Shown here piece by piece: positions 21,083 through 33,325 of a stretch of DNA of 64,000 nucleotides. Under the pieces are notes generated by a model that was given only the letters and a program-made list of their open reading frames with translations, was not told where the DNA came from and made no database searches. Both the position numbers and the translations under genes were made by a program. The stretch is from Bradyrhizobium arachidis (GTDB taxonomy: Bacteria > Pseudomonadota > Alphaproteobacteria > Rhizobiales > Xanthobacteraceae): positions 5,766,001-5,830,000 of the forward strand of contig NZ_CP030050.1 of assembly GCF_015291705.1 (NCBI RefSeq). Reading direction: 5' to 3'. Each line of letters opens with the position of its first letter. The first letter of the stretch is position 1.

Positions 21083-21216
21083 TGTCGTCCCCGCGAACGC
21101 GGGGACCCATAACCACAGGGAGAAGTCGCGGCGCGAGCCGACGACCACGAGTCCTCGTCAAACTTCTCCCCGTGGTTATGGGTCCCGGACCTGCGCTCCG
21201 CTTGTCCGGGACGACA
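21083..21216. repeat. long intergenic inverted repeat
   Basis: GTCGTCCCCGCG ... and ...GTCCGGGACGAC bracket a second pair, ACCCATAACCACAGGGAGAAGT with ACTTCTCCCCGTGGTTATGGGT. The arms are separated by about 50 bases. Repeats of this sequence are scattered between genes in Bradyrhizobium. It sits between the convergent czcD-like and methyltransferase genes. Confidence 0.7.
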
Positions 21217-21250
21217 CCGGGGATTGGAACGACGCTGAGCAGCAAACTCT

Positions 21251-22111
21251 CTACGCCGCCTTCGCCGTCACGATCCAGATCGCACCCTGCAGCGCCACGC
21301 TCTGCCCCTTCAGGAACGGCGCGAGCGTCTCGCGGATCGAGGCTTTGGCAGCGTCATAGGTCTCCGGCGGATGGCCTTGCAGCGCGCGGCTGGCGGGGCC
21401 GATCTGGAGCGAGCCGTCGACGGCGGCGTCGAGACCGCCGCCGATGGCGATGTCCATGGGGAGATTGTGCGGCTCCATCGCGACGTCCGCGAAGCCGGCG
21501 CCCTTGAGGATGCGCATCACGCGCTCTTCCGAGGCGAAGGCGAACGGGCCCGGCTCCTCCGGCCCGACCGGCGGCATCTTCGGCACGTGTTTGTAGACCG
21601 CCATCAGCGGCGCCATCATCCACGGGTTTTCCTTCGGCTCGCGCCAGCAGACGAAAGCGAGCCGCCCTGTAGGCTTGAGCGCACGGCGGAGATTGCTGAA
21701 GGACGCGATGGGATCGGCGAAGAACATCACGCCGAAGCGCGAGGCGAGCACGTCAAAGCTCGCCGGCTCGAACGGATGCACCGTCGCATCCGCCAGCACG
21801 AAATCGAGCGGCAGGCCCTTTGGCGCAAACGCGCGCGCCTGCGACAGCATCGGGTCGGACACATCGAGGCCGAGCGCAAGGCCATCGGGCGCAACCGCCT
21901 TTGCGAACGCGACCGTCGTCGCGCCGGAGCCGCAGCCGACATCGATCACCCGCTCGCCCGGCTTTGGTTTGGCACGGTCGATCAGGACGTCGGCGATCGG
22001 CCCAAGCAGCTTCTCCTGCACCCCATGGCGGTCGGCCCAGCGCTGCCCGCTCGGGCCGTTCCAATAGGCGATCTGGTCGGCGTTTTGCTCGTGTCCGCTT
22101 GGCTGTTCCAT
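21251..22111 (-). CDS. class I SAM-dependent methyltransferase
   Basis: A 286-residue UbiE/Methyltransf_11-type enzyme. The AdoMet-binding motif I VIDVGCGSGATT is at about residues 55-66, followed by LGLDVSDPMLSQAR and the LPLDFVLADATVHPF and FDVLASRFGVMFF motifs. The C-terminal half, with the acceptor pocket, gives no substrate clue. It stands alone. Confidence 0.85.
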   Translation of the reverse strand: MEQPSGHEQNADQIAYWNGPSGQRWADRHGVQEKLLGPIADVLIDRAKPKPGERVIDVGCGSGATTVAFAKAVAPDGLALGLDVSDPMLSQARAFAPKGLPLDFVLADATVHPFEPASFDVLASRFGVMFFADPIASFSNLRRALKPTGRLAFVCWREPKENPWMMAPLMAVYKHVPKMPPVGPEEPGPFAFASEERVMRILKGAGFADVAMEPHNLPMDIAIGGGLDAAVDGSLQIGPASRALQGHPPETYDAAKASIRETLAPFLKGQSVALQGAIWIVTAKAA

Positions 22112-22300
22112 GGGGGCCTCTCTGGCAGCTCGGTCGAAAGACCCCGATGCCGAAAAGCAATGACGCCGTCAACCGGAGTTGCTCTGTCCACCTGCCGGCG
22201 AGACATGCCTCCGTTCTCGCCGCGTTGCACGGCGTCACCGATTGACGGACGGTGAGAGGACTTACTGCCGAGCTGCGCTATGCCAATGCGCTGCGCAAAG

Positions 22301-22492
22301 TCATTCGGCCGCCAGCGAGGCTCCAGTTCGCTTCGCAAGAACCCGGCGGAAGTCCGTTGCCAGCTCGTCATAATAGCGGGCAAGCTCCTCATAAAAAGCC
22401 TTGCCGGCTTCGTCGCTCGCTTCCTGAGCTGCTTTCATGCAGTGAGCGGCTTTGGACTCGTACCTTTCCAACTTCGTGCGAAGATCACTCAT
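22301..22492 (-). CDS. small helical hypothetical protein
   Basis: A 63-residue protein starting MSDLRTKLERYESKAAHC and rich in Ala, Glu, Lys and Tyr. It should fold as one or two amphipathic helices. No membrane segment or catalytic motif is seen. The coding pattern and compact ending (GASLAAE) look real, and similar short proteins with YESKAAHC-like starts are familiar in Bradyrhizobium. Function is unknown. Confidence 0.65.
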   Translation of the reverse strand: MSDLRTKLERYESKAAHCMKAAQEASDEAGKAFYEELARYYDELATDFRRVLAKRTGASLAAE

Positions 22493-22738
22493 CACGGCGA
22501 ACACGCTAATTAAGGGAACTGGAACGGTGGTTCGCGGTGCGATCTAAAAGATGACCGAAGGAAGGCAATTTTGGACCCGCCACGAGTCTCTTTCAGGGCG
22601 CCGGATGCCTGGTAAAAGCCCGCCTCCGCCCGTTGGGCTCTGGCGCGGCAGCAGGCGCCTGTGACATTCATCACACAGCGGCCTTTGCCGCGATGGCACT
22701 CTGCGACTACTCTGATCACATTGCGATTTGGGGCTGCA

Positions 22739-24502
22739 ATGGGCGCGACTCGGATTTTTCTGGTCTTATTGACCTTCATCTGTTTGGACTGCGGAGGAGC
22801 GCACGCGGAAAAGCGCGTGGCGCTCGTGATCGGCAATTCCGCCTACAAGAGCGCGCCGAGGCTCGCCAATCCCGTGAATGACGCCTCTCTCGTCGGCGGC
22901 ATGCTGAAGAGAGCCGGGTTCGACCAGGTTGATATCAAGCTCGACCTCAACGCTGCGGAGATGCGCCGGGCCTTACGCGACTTCGGTGCCAGGACGCGTG
23001 AGGCTGATGTGGCCGTCGTCTATTATGCGGGTCACGGCATCGAGCTTGACGGCGTCAACTACCTGATCCCCACGGATGCCAGCCTTGAGACCGACAGCGA
23101 TGTCCTCGACGAGACGCTGCCGTTGGATCGCGCTCTGTTCGCGGTCGAGCCGGCCAAGCAACTCCGGCTCGTCATCCTCGATGCCTGCCGGGACAATCCA
23201 TTCGCCAAGACCATGAAGCGGACCATGGCTGCGCGCTCGATCGGCCGCGGCCTCGCCAAGGTCGAGCCGACCAGCCCGAACACCATGATTGCCTTCGCGG
23301 CAAAGGCCGGCTCGACAGCTTCGGACGGCGACTCCAAGAACAGCCCGTTCGCCGCAGCGCTGGTCGAGCGCCTCCCCACGCCCGGGCTCGACCTGCGCAA
23401 GGCGTTCGGCTTCATCCGCGACGATGTTCTCAAGAACACCGGCTACAAGCAGGAGCCTTATGTTTACGGCTCGCTCGGCGGCGACGACGTGTCGTTGGTC
23501 CCGGCCAAACCTGCTGTCACCACAGGGCCGCAAGCGAACCCCCAGGACGCGATCCGCCGGGACTACGAGCTGGCGCTGCAGGCGGGAAATCGGGACGCCT
23601 GGGAGGCCTTCCTGCAGGCCTATCCCGACGGCTTCTATGCCGGCCTCGCCCGCGCGCAGCTGAAGAACGTTGCCGCAGAAGAAGCGCGCGCCGCCACAGC
23701 CGAAAAGGCGCGCCAGGCGGAAGAAGCCAAGACCCGTCTCGCCGCCGAGCGCGCCAACAAGGCCGAGCAAGAGAAGGCCGCGGCGGCAGCCAGGGTGGCC
23801 GAGGAGAAACGGCTTGCCGCCGAGAAGGCCAAGCAGGTCGAGGAAGCCAAGGCGGCCGCAGCCGAGCAACGCAGGCTGCAAGCGGAGGCCGCAGCGGCGA
23901 AAGTGCTGGCTGACAAGCAAAAGCCCGCAGAAGGCGAGCAAAAGGTCGCGGCGATCGCGCCGCCGTCGGCTTCAGCGCGGCCGACGATGTCGACCGAGGA
24001 GCTGACGAAGGTTCTGCAACTCGAGCTGCACCGTGTCGGATGTCACCCGGCGCCTGCGGATGGCATCTGGACGGCCTCATCGCAGGCTGCGTTGGCGCAG
24101 TACAACAAATATGCCGGAACCAAATTTGACGAAAGGCTGCTGGGCTACGACGTGCTCGATGCAGTCAAGGCGAAGCAAAGCCGGGTCTGCCCACTGGTCT
24201 GCGACCACGGCTTCAAGGCGAGTGGCGATGCCTGCGTGAAGATCGCCTGCCGCGCAGGCTACCGCGTCAACGACGACAATGAATGCGCAAAGGTGCAGGA
24301 GAACAAGCCAGACGCCGCGCGCAATGATGCAAGCAAGCGGGACATGGAGCGCAAGAAAGTGGAGTCCGCCCCGGCAAAGCCACAGGCCTCAGGGCAGGTC
24401 ATCTGCAATACCGGCGGCTGTCGCCGCGTGAGACCTGGATGCCGCGTCGTCCAGAAATGGGGAGGTTCGGCCGCCAGCTACCAGGTCGAAGAGTGCAATT
24501 GA
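22739..24502 (+). CDS. caspase-like (peptidase C14) protein with C-terminal peptidoglycan-binding-like segment
   Basis: A 587-residue exported protein. After a signal peptide ending near GAHA comes a caspase-like domain with VALVIGNSAYKSAPRLANPVNDA, the catalytic histidine H99 in VYYAGHGIE and catalytic cysteine C150 in ILDACRDNPF. A coiled coil of about 110 residues rich in Ala, Glu, Lys and Arg follows. Then comes a stretch resembling a peptidoglycan-binding fold (LQLELHRVGCHPAPADGIW) and a Cys-rich tail ending QVEECN. Bacterial proteins of this type are proteases of mostly unknown target. Start 22739 is chosen because the signal peptide begins there. Confidence 0.85.
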   Translation: MGATRIFLVLLTFICLDCGGAHAEKRVALVIGNSAYKSAPRLANPVNDASLVGGMLKRAGFDQVDIKLDLNAAEMRRALRDFGARTREADVAVVYYAGHGIELDGVNYLIPTDASLETDSDVLDETLPLDRALFAVEPAKQLRLVILDACRDNPFAKTMKRTMAARSIGRGLAKVEPTSPNTMIAFAAKAGSTASDGDSKNSPFAAALVERLPTPGLDLRKAFGFIRDDVLKNTGYKQEPYVYGSLGGDDVSLVPAKPAVTTGPQANPQDAIRRDYELALQAGNRDAWEAFLQAYPDGFYAGLARAQLKNVAAEEARAATAEKARQAEEAKTRLAAERANKAEQEKAAAAARVAEEKRLAAEKAKQVEEAKAAAAEQRRLQAEAAAAKVLADKQKPAEGEQKVAAIAPPSASARPTMSTEELTKVLQLELHRVGCHPAPADGIWTASSQAALAQYNKYAGTKFDERLLGYDVLDAVKAKQSRVCPLVCDHGFKASGDACVKIACRAGYRVNDDNECAKVQENKPDAARNDASKRDMERKKVESAPAKPQASGQVICNTGGCRRVRPGCRVVQKWGGSAASYQVEECN

Positions 24503-24715
24503 GATCGCGGATGGATCGGGGTCGGCAGCGACCGCAGTTGGCGCGACAGCCATCGCGCCCCTGTCACCGATCGGATCGGGTCTGCCGATCCGAGGCACGC
24601 CTCCAAACACCCGCCTTCGCCCCGCTGGGCTTCGGCGTGGCAGCCTTGGCTCGCTTCGCGTCAATAAGTTCGGAGGCTGGCCTGCCCAGCCGTAGTTCGC
24701 GAAGCGAGCGAAGGC

Positions 24716-24784
24716 TGGTGGGCGGTCGAACCGCGGACCCTCTCGGTGTACACGAGATGCTCTAACCAGCTGAGCTAATTCCTT
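24716..24784 (-). pseudogene. degenerate tRNA-Val remnant
   Basis: On the minus strand this stretch matches the intact tRNA-Val at 25509 from the D-arm (TTAGCTCAGCTGGTTAGAGC) through the anticodon arm and into the T-arm, and again in the 3' end with CCA. The T-arm has lost about eight bases and the 5' acceptor strand (AAGGAAT) no longer pairs with ACCGCCC. The 3' flanking sequence is also similar to that of the intact gene. It lies in the opposite orientation, about 730 bases away. The surrounding 24503-24925 gap holds nothing else I can identify. Confidence 0.8.
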
Positions 24785-24925
24785 GCCGTAGGCATCATCG
24801 GACCCGCGCACCGTGTCTCATCTGTGCGCATTGCGGCCGCATTGGTTTCACCGAACGGCCACACCGGAATCAGATGCCAACCAGATTTCCTCGATAGGTT
24901 CGCCGTTCCTCAAATCCGGAAAGGC

Positions 24926-25288
24926 ATGACCATGCGCAGCTTCACGGCATCCGTCATCGTTGCAGTTCTCTCCCTCGGAACACCTGCTCTGGTGCAGGCA
25001 CAGGGCGCATCGTCGCAACCCGGCACCGAACAGCCGTCCACACAGTCCAGCACAGTGATCCGGAGCATACAGGTTGTGGACGTCAAGGAATTGCAGCCGG
25101 CCGTGCGCGCGAAGGTCGATGAACTCGTGGCGCACACAAGCGACCAAGACATCCAGTCGCTCCGGCAGTCCATCGACGCCACACCGCAGGCCGCCTCCGT
25201 GCTCAAGGCCAAGGGCTTGAGTTCGTCGCAAGTCATCGCGATCAACATCGCCGACGGTGTTCTGACGATGTTCACCAAGACAGCCTGA
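24926..25288 (+). CDS. small exported hypothetical protein
   Basis: A 120-residue protein with a signal peptide (MTMRSFTASVIVAVLSLG, cleavage near VQAQ), so it is probably periplasmic. The mature part starts with a Ser/Gln/Pro/Thr-rich linker and continues with helical sequence (VKELQPAVRAKVDELV and IQSLRQSIDATPQ). No catalytic motif is seen. It lies between the inverted tRNA-Val remnant and the intact tRNA-Val, so it could have arrived with that rearrangement, although its codon use looks native. Confidence 0.65.
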   Translation: MTMRSFTASVIVAVLSLGTPALVQAQGASSQPGTEQPSTQSSTVIRSIQVVDVKELQPAVRAKVDELVAHTSDQDIQSLRQSIDATPQAASVLKAKGLSSSQVIAINIADGVLTMFTKTA

Positions 25289-25508
25289 TATCAGACGGGA
25301 GTTGAGGCGCTGCACGGCGGCCGTGAGCACGATCGCCTCCTCGCCGGACGACGATCCGCGCTACGAAAGAGGGTTGCCCTGCAGCGGGCCCGCTGCAGGC
25401 CTGCCCGTATCGAGCATGAAACCCCCGACAAGGCCGCAAATTGGAGTCAGTTCGCGACGCGCTCGGCTCTTGCTTCGGCACCCACCGGGGCGCTAAAGAG
25501 GCGCACTT

Positions 25509-25585
25509 GGGCGGTTAGCTCAGCTGGTTAGAGCATCTCGTTTACACCGAGAGGGTCCGCGGTTCGAATCCGTGACCGCCCACCA
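25509..25585 (+). tRNA. tRNA-Val (TAC)
   Basis: The acceptor arms GGGCGGT and ACCGCCC pair perfectly. The anticodon loop TTTACAC gives anticodon TAC, the T-loop is GTTCGAATC, and CCA is encoded at 25583-25585. A damaged inverted copy lies at 24716-24784. Confidence 0.95.
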
Positions 25586-25679
25586 GCCTGCGCTCGCGCA
25601 GCGACGTAGGATGCCACGCCGGAGCCCAAAGAGCGAAGGCCGGCTTTTCGCAGCGAGCTATGGCTAGGCAAGCCCGACC

Positions 25680-26084
25680 TCAATCCCTCGGCCGTCCCGG
25701 CAGCAGCGGCACCGCGTCGATCCAGACTGCAGCCGACTGGCACCAGATCTGCCTGACGGGCCGCAATTGGTCGCGCTGGCGGATGCTGCCCCAGCGGATG
25801 CCCCAATCGTCGGCCTGGTCGCCCTCGCCGCTGGTGAACAAGGGCGAACCGCACCCGGCGCAGAAGTGCTGGAAGCGCATCCGGCCGTTGTCGCCGCGCT
25901 TGCCATAGATTTTGGGCGTGCCGGCGGTGAGCTTGACGTCAGCCTTGGTGCAGATCGCGGTGACCCGGAACGGCGAGCCGGTCAGCGTCTGGCAGTCGGT
26001 GCAGTGACACACCGAGACCGCCTCAGGGTCGACTTCGGCCTCAAAGGTGATCTGCCCGCAATGGCATTGTCCGTCGACCTGCAT
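25680..26084 (-). CDS. GFA family protein (CENP-V/GFA zinc-binding fold)
   Basis: A 134-residue protein with the zinc-ligand pattern of the GFA family: C7-x-C9 in QCHCG, C26-x-C28-x2-C31 in CHCTDC, and C75-x2-C78 in CAGCG. The family includes a proposed glutathione-dependent formaldehyde-activating enzyme, but most small bacterial members have no proven reaction. It lies downstream of lon on the same strand and is separated from it by a terminator, so it is probably expressed on its own. Confidence 0.85.
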   Translation of the reverse strand: MQVDGQCHCGQITFEAEVDPEAVSVCHCTDCQTLTGSPFRVTAICTKADVKLTAGTPKIYGKRGDNGRMRFQHFCAGCGSPLFTSGEGDQADDWGIRWGSIRQRDQLRPVRQIWCQSAAVWIDAVPLLPGRPRD

Positions 26085-26108
26085 CGCCCGCGTCCCCTTC
26101 CCTCAAAA

Positions 26109-26136
26109 CAAAAACGGCGCCCGAAGGCGCCGTTTT
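26109..26136 (-). terminator. terminator of lon
   Basis: The perfect hairpin ACGGCGCC TTCG GGCGCCGT, read on the minus strand, is followed by TTTTTG, 22 bases after the lon stop. The A-run on the other side also makes it plausible in the opposite direction. Confidence 0.85.
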
Positions 26137-26158
26137 ATCATCTTTTTGAACTGCGTTC

Positions 26159-28582
<2,424 letters not shown>

Positions 28583-28905
28583 GGCCTTTTCCTTTTGCTT
28601 TGCCCCCTTGCACGCAGCCCGCTGTCTCATGCGCAACCGCCACAAGGTGCCGAGGTGATCGACAGAGCCGGTCTACCATTCGCAGGTTGGACCAGGCTTG
28701 CCGGATCGGAACAGCGGCGAATCTTGAACGGAATTCTCGCTCGCCGCCGACATTAGGTGGCTATCGACCCGGGGGGTGTCAAGTCATTGAAATACGCGCG
28801 CCATCAGGCGCTTACGCACACCGGTAAGCGACGCAACACGGGCTGCGGAGAAGCATTCCGCAGCCCTCAACTGATAAGACGTTCGGAGCGTTCCAGCGCC
28901 GCAAT
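28583..28905. other. lon upstream region / clpX downstream region
   Basis: No gene is seen here. On the minus strand, CTTGAC at 28783-28778 resembles the -35 element of alphaproteobacterial heat-shock promoters, but I see no convincing -10 at the usual spacing. The hairpin GGCTGCGGA GAAGCAT TCCGCAGCC at 28841-28865, 40 bases after the clpX stop, may end the clpX transcript. It has no T-run. Confidence 0.45.
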
Positions 28906-30177
<1,272 letters not shown>

Positions 30178-30638
30178 TCATGTCTCCGTCCGCGGTTCGA
30201 TCGTCTCGCTCGATCGCTCCATCCCGGCACGAATGGCCGGTATGAAGTTCAAATAGAGCAAATTCCGTACCAAAAAAGACCCTACGCGTTACATCCCGTG
30301 CGAATCACGGTCACTCGATTCTCCCGCGATCATAGCCGATCATGCGTAGCCAACCATGCTGTCACCCGACTATCAAGAATTCGCTAATCGGGGGCCGCCG
30401 GCTACCCGTGACAATACCGTGATTTCCGGTCTTGGCACGAGCGAAGTGATGGAAATCACCCCGGCGTTGCTGGATTGCCACGAAAAACAAGCACGAAAGC
30501 GGAACTTTGTGCCCATCGCAGCGCGCAAACGGCGTTTTTTGCGACGCGCACAGACGTCCGTAACGTCAACACCGCCTTGACGGTGTCCCGCGATCCCCGG
30601 GGTATTCACCCAGGGATCGCCACTGCAGCCCAGTAGTG
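30178..30638. other. clpP-clpX intergenic region
   Basis: This is an unusually long gap for this pair. It should hold the clpX promoter near 30180-30350. Two hairpins downstream of clpP, at 30569-30586 (ACACCG/CGGTGT) and 30591-30619 (CGATCCC/GGGATCG), may end the clpP transcript, although no T-run follows. An open frame at 30356-30580 on the plus strand has no protein-like features. Confidence 0.5.
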
Positions 30639-31274
30639 TTACGGGGCCTTCGCCGGCGCCGGCTCTTCGGCGCGCTTGTCGATGACCTTGTCGACCAGGC
30701 CGAACTCCTTGGCGTCGTTCGCGGTCAGGAACTTGTCGCGCTCCAGCGCGTCCTCGATCGACTTGTAGGTCTGGCCGGTGTGCTTCACGTAGATCTCGTT
30801 GAGCCGCTTCTTCAGGTTCAGGATCTCCTGGGCGTGCAGCATGATGTCGGTGGCCTGACCCTGGAAGCCGCCGGAGGGCTGATGCACCATGATGCGCGCG
30901 TTCGGCAGCGAGAAGCGCATGTCCTTCTCGCCGGCGGCGAGCAGAAGCGAGCCCATCGAGGCCGCCTGGCCGGTGCAGAGCGTGGAGACCGGCGGACGGA
31001 TGAACTGCATGGTGTCGTAGATCGCAAGGCCCGACGTCACCACGCCGCCCGGCGAGTTGATGTACATCGAGATTTCCTTCTTCGGATTTTCTGCCTCGAG
31101 GAACAACAGCTGCGCGACGATCAGCGTCGACATGCCGTCCTCGACCGGACCAGTCACGAAGATGATGCGCTCCTTCAGAAGGCGCGAGAAAATGTCGTAG
31201 GCGCGCTCGCCACGGTTGGTCTGCTCGACCACCATGGGCACGAGGTTCATGTAGGTTTCAACCGGATCGCGCAT
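30639..31274 (-). CDS. clpP: ATP-dependent Clp protease proteolytic subunit ClpP
   Basis: A 211-residue serine peptidase that forms the tetradecameric chamber used by ClpX and ClpA. The catalytic triad is clear: S106 in GQAASMGS, H131 in IMVHQPSGG and D180 in LERDKF. The start [20 protein letters not shown] matches alphaproteobacterial ClpP. The C-terminus ends in an Ala/Pro-rich tail (EEPAPAKAP). It lies between tig and clpX, as is common in bacteria. Confidence 0.98.
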   Translation of the reverse strand: MRDPVETYMNLVPMVVEQTNRGERAYDIFSRLLKERIIFVTGPVEDGMSTLIVAQLLFLEAENPKKEISMYINSPGGVVTSGLAIYDTMQFIRPPVSTLCTGQAASMGSLLLAAGEKDMRFSLPNARIMVHQPSGGFQGQATDIMLHAQEILNLKKRLNEIYVKHTGQTYKSIEDALERDKFLTANDAKEFGLVDKVIDKRAEEPAPAKAP

Positions 31275-31480
31275 GAGTCACCTAGGGTTTTTGAGAGGCG
31301 GACATCGCCAGTCTTGGCCGCCAGTTTTGGCTGGATGTGCCGGAAGGCAGATGGACGTCCCGTGATGCAGGAACTTTCGTAGAAGAGCTAGCGACAGATA
31401 TAGCCCAATTCGTGCCAGACAAGTCCTGAACGAATTAAGGCTTAATCGATCAGGCCGTTGAAGCTGATTCGCATAAAGAG

Positions 31481-31509
31481 GCCCAGCCGGCCATCTGGCT
31501 AGCTGGGCT
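31481..31509 (-). terminator. probable tig terminator
   Basis: The inverted repeat GCCCAGC ... GCTGGGC has a 15-base loop that itself can pair (GCCAGATGGC). Read on the minus strand it is followed by CTCTTTATG, 42 bases after the tig stop. It is moderately T-rich, so termination is likely but not certain. Confidence 0.6.
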
Positions 31510-31550
31510 CCTTCGCTGATCATCCTTAATAGAAGGCTGTTTCAAAGCTT

Positions 31551-32912
31551 TCAGGCGGCGGTCTTTTCCGCCTCGTCGTCCTTGTAGAGGTCCTCGCGCG
31601 AGACCTTCTTCTCGGTCACGTTGGCGAGCTCGAGGATGAAGTCGACGACCTTGTCCTCATAGATCGGTGCACGAAGCTGGGCCAACGCCTGGGCGTTGTT
31701 GCGGTAAAAATCCCAGACTTCCTTTTCGCGGCCCGGCATCTGGCGGGCACGCTCGATCACGGCGCGGCCGACCTCGTCGTCGGTCACGGTGATCTTGTTC
31801 TTCTCGCCGATCTCGGAGAGCACGAGGCCCAGCCGAACGCGGCGGTCGGCGATCTTGTGGTACTCTTCCTTCGCCTTCTCCTCAGTGGTGTCCTCGTCGG
31901 CAAAGGTCTTGCCGGCGGAGTCCATCTCGGCCTTGACCGAGTTCCACATCAGATTGAACTCCTCCTCGACGAGCGACGGGGGAGCCTCGAAGCGATGCGC
32001 CTCGTCGAGCCGGTCGAGCAGCGCGCGCTTGACGCGCTGGCGCGTCGCGGTCGCGAACTCGGCAGCCAGACGCTCGCGCGCGGCTTCCTTCAGCTTGTCG
32101 AGCGATTCAAGGCCGAGCGTCTTGGCGAACTCGTCGTCGACCGCGAGATCCTGCGGCGACTCGATCAGGGTCGCGGTGGTCTCGAACTCGGCCGGCTGTC
32201 CAGCGAGCTTGTCGTTCATGTAGTTCTTCGGGAACGACACCTTCAGCGTGCGGGTCTCATTGGCACCGATGCCGATGAGCTGCTCCTCGAAGCCGGGGAT
32301 GAAGGTGTTGGATCCGATCAGCACCTGGATGCCCTCGCCGGTGCCGCCCTCGAACGCTTCGCCGCTGATGGTGCCCTTGAAGTTGATCGTAACGCGGTCG
32401 CCTGAGGCGGCCTTGGCGCCCTCGCCCTTCGCTGCATAGGTGCGGTTGGAATCGGCGATGCGCTTGATCGCCTCGTCGACGTCGGCATCGGAGACCTCGG
32501 CGACGGGCTTCTCGACCTGGAAGCTCTTGAAGTCGGCGAGCGCGATCGACGGCACAACCTCGATCGCGACCGTGTAGGTCAGATCGGTCTTGCCGTTCAG
32601 CAGCTCCTCGACCTCGGCCTGCTCGGTCGGCATGGTGATCTTCGGCTCGGTCGCAAGGCGGAAGCCGCGCTCGGAGAACAGCTGCGTGTTGGTGTCGCGG
32701 ATGGTCTGGTCGATGGTCTCGGCCATCACCGAACGGCCATAGACCTTCTTGAGGTGCGTGACCGGCACCTTGCCGGGACGGAAGCCGTTGATGCGGACCT
32801 TGTCCTTGAGGTCGACGAGCTTGGCGCCGGCCTTGGCGTCGAGATCAGACGCGGGAACGCTGATCTTGAACTCGTGCTTCAAACCTTCCGAGAGGGTTTC
32901 TGTGACCTGCAT
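31551..32912 (-). CDS. tig: trigger factor
   Basis: A 453-residue ribosome-bound chaperone and peptidyl-prolyl isomerase. The N-terminal domain has the ribosome-docking signature GFRPGKVP. An FKBP-type domain follows near residues 155-245 ([20 protein letters not shown]). The long helical C-terminal domain includes [21 protein letters not shown]. Start 32912, [12 protein letters not shown], is the usual alphaproteobacterial N-terminus; the longer in-frame reading is not supported. It heads the tig-clpP-clpX-lon block. Confidence 0.97.
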   Translation of the reverse strand: MQVTETLSEGLKHEFKISVPASDLDAKAGAKLVDLKDKVRINGFRPGKVPVTHLKKVYGRSVMAETIDQTIRDTNTQLFSERGFRLATEPKITMPTEQAEVEELLNGKTDLTYTVAIEVVPSIALADFKSFQVEKPVAEVSDADVDEAIKRIADSNRTYAAKGEGAKAASGDRVTINFKGTISGEAFEGGTGEGIQVLIGSNTFIPGFEEQLIGIGANETRTLKVSFPKNYMNDKLAGQPAEFETTATLIESPQDLAVDDEFAKTLGLESLDKLKEAARERLAAEFATATRQRVKRALLDRLDEAHRFEAPPSLVEEEFNLMWNSVKAEMDSAGKTFADEDTTEEKAKEEYHKIADRRVRLGLVLSEIGEKNKITVTDDEVGRAVIERARQMPGREKEVWDFYRNNAQALAQLRAPIYEDKVVDFILELANVTEKKVSREDLYKDDEAEKTAA

Positions 32913-33087
32913 GGCGTCCAATCTTCTTTTCGCTCGGTCCCGGCACATTGCGCGTCGGGACGCTGTCATTAATCGATCCGGCGCGAGGCGAATGCCTCAA
33001 CGCCGGTGGTTCATCGAACCGGCCTCCGGCGGACAAAACGTCCACGAGAAGCAGGTCCTCGTAATCCGTGCAAACGCGAGAAGCGCT

Positions 33088-33172
33088 TGGTGCGGGCGGA
33101 GGGACTCGAACCCCCACAACTTTCGTCACTGGAACCTAAATCCAGCGCGTCTACCAGTTCCGCCACGCCCGC
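33088..33172 (-). tRNA. tRNA-Leu (TAG)
   Basis: An 85-base class II tRNA on the minus strand. The acceptor arms are GCGGGCG and CGCCCGC, the anticodon loop TTTAGGT gives TAG, a long variable arm (TGACGAAAGTTGT region) is present, the T-arm GGGGGTTCGAGTCCCTC follows, and CCA is encoded. Confidence 0.95.
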
Positions 33173-33325
33173 GTGAATTTGCATCAAGACCGGCCGCGAT
33201 GCCGCGGGCGGCCGGGCTTATAACATGTGCCTGACTGTTCGCAGCAAAAAAATGGCCCGATGGAGGCAAGCTTTACGTAGGCACGATGGCTGGACTTATC
33301 CAGCGCGGCATGGTCCGGATCGCGC

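Noticed and set aside
28752..28783. Heat-shock (sigma-32) promoter for lon
   Set aside because: CTTGAC is present, but no -10 like CTATAT or CCCAT at suitable spacing is seen, so it is noted only in the intergenic entry.
30356..30580. Small plus-strand open frame between clpP and clpX
   Set aside because: It lacks a ribosome-binding site and has an irregular composition.
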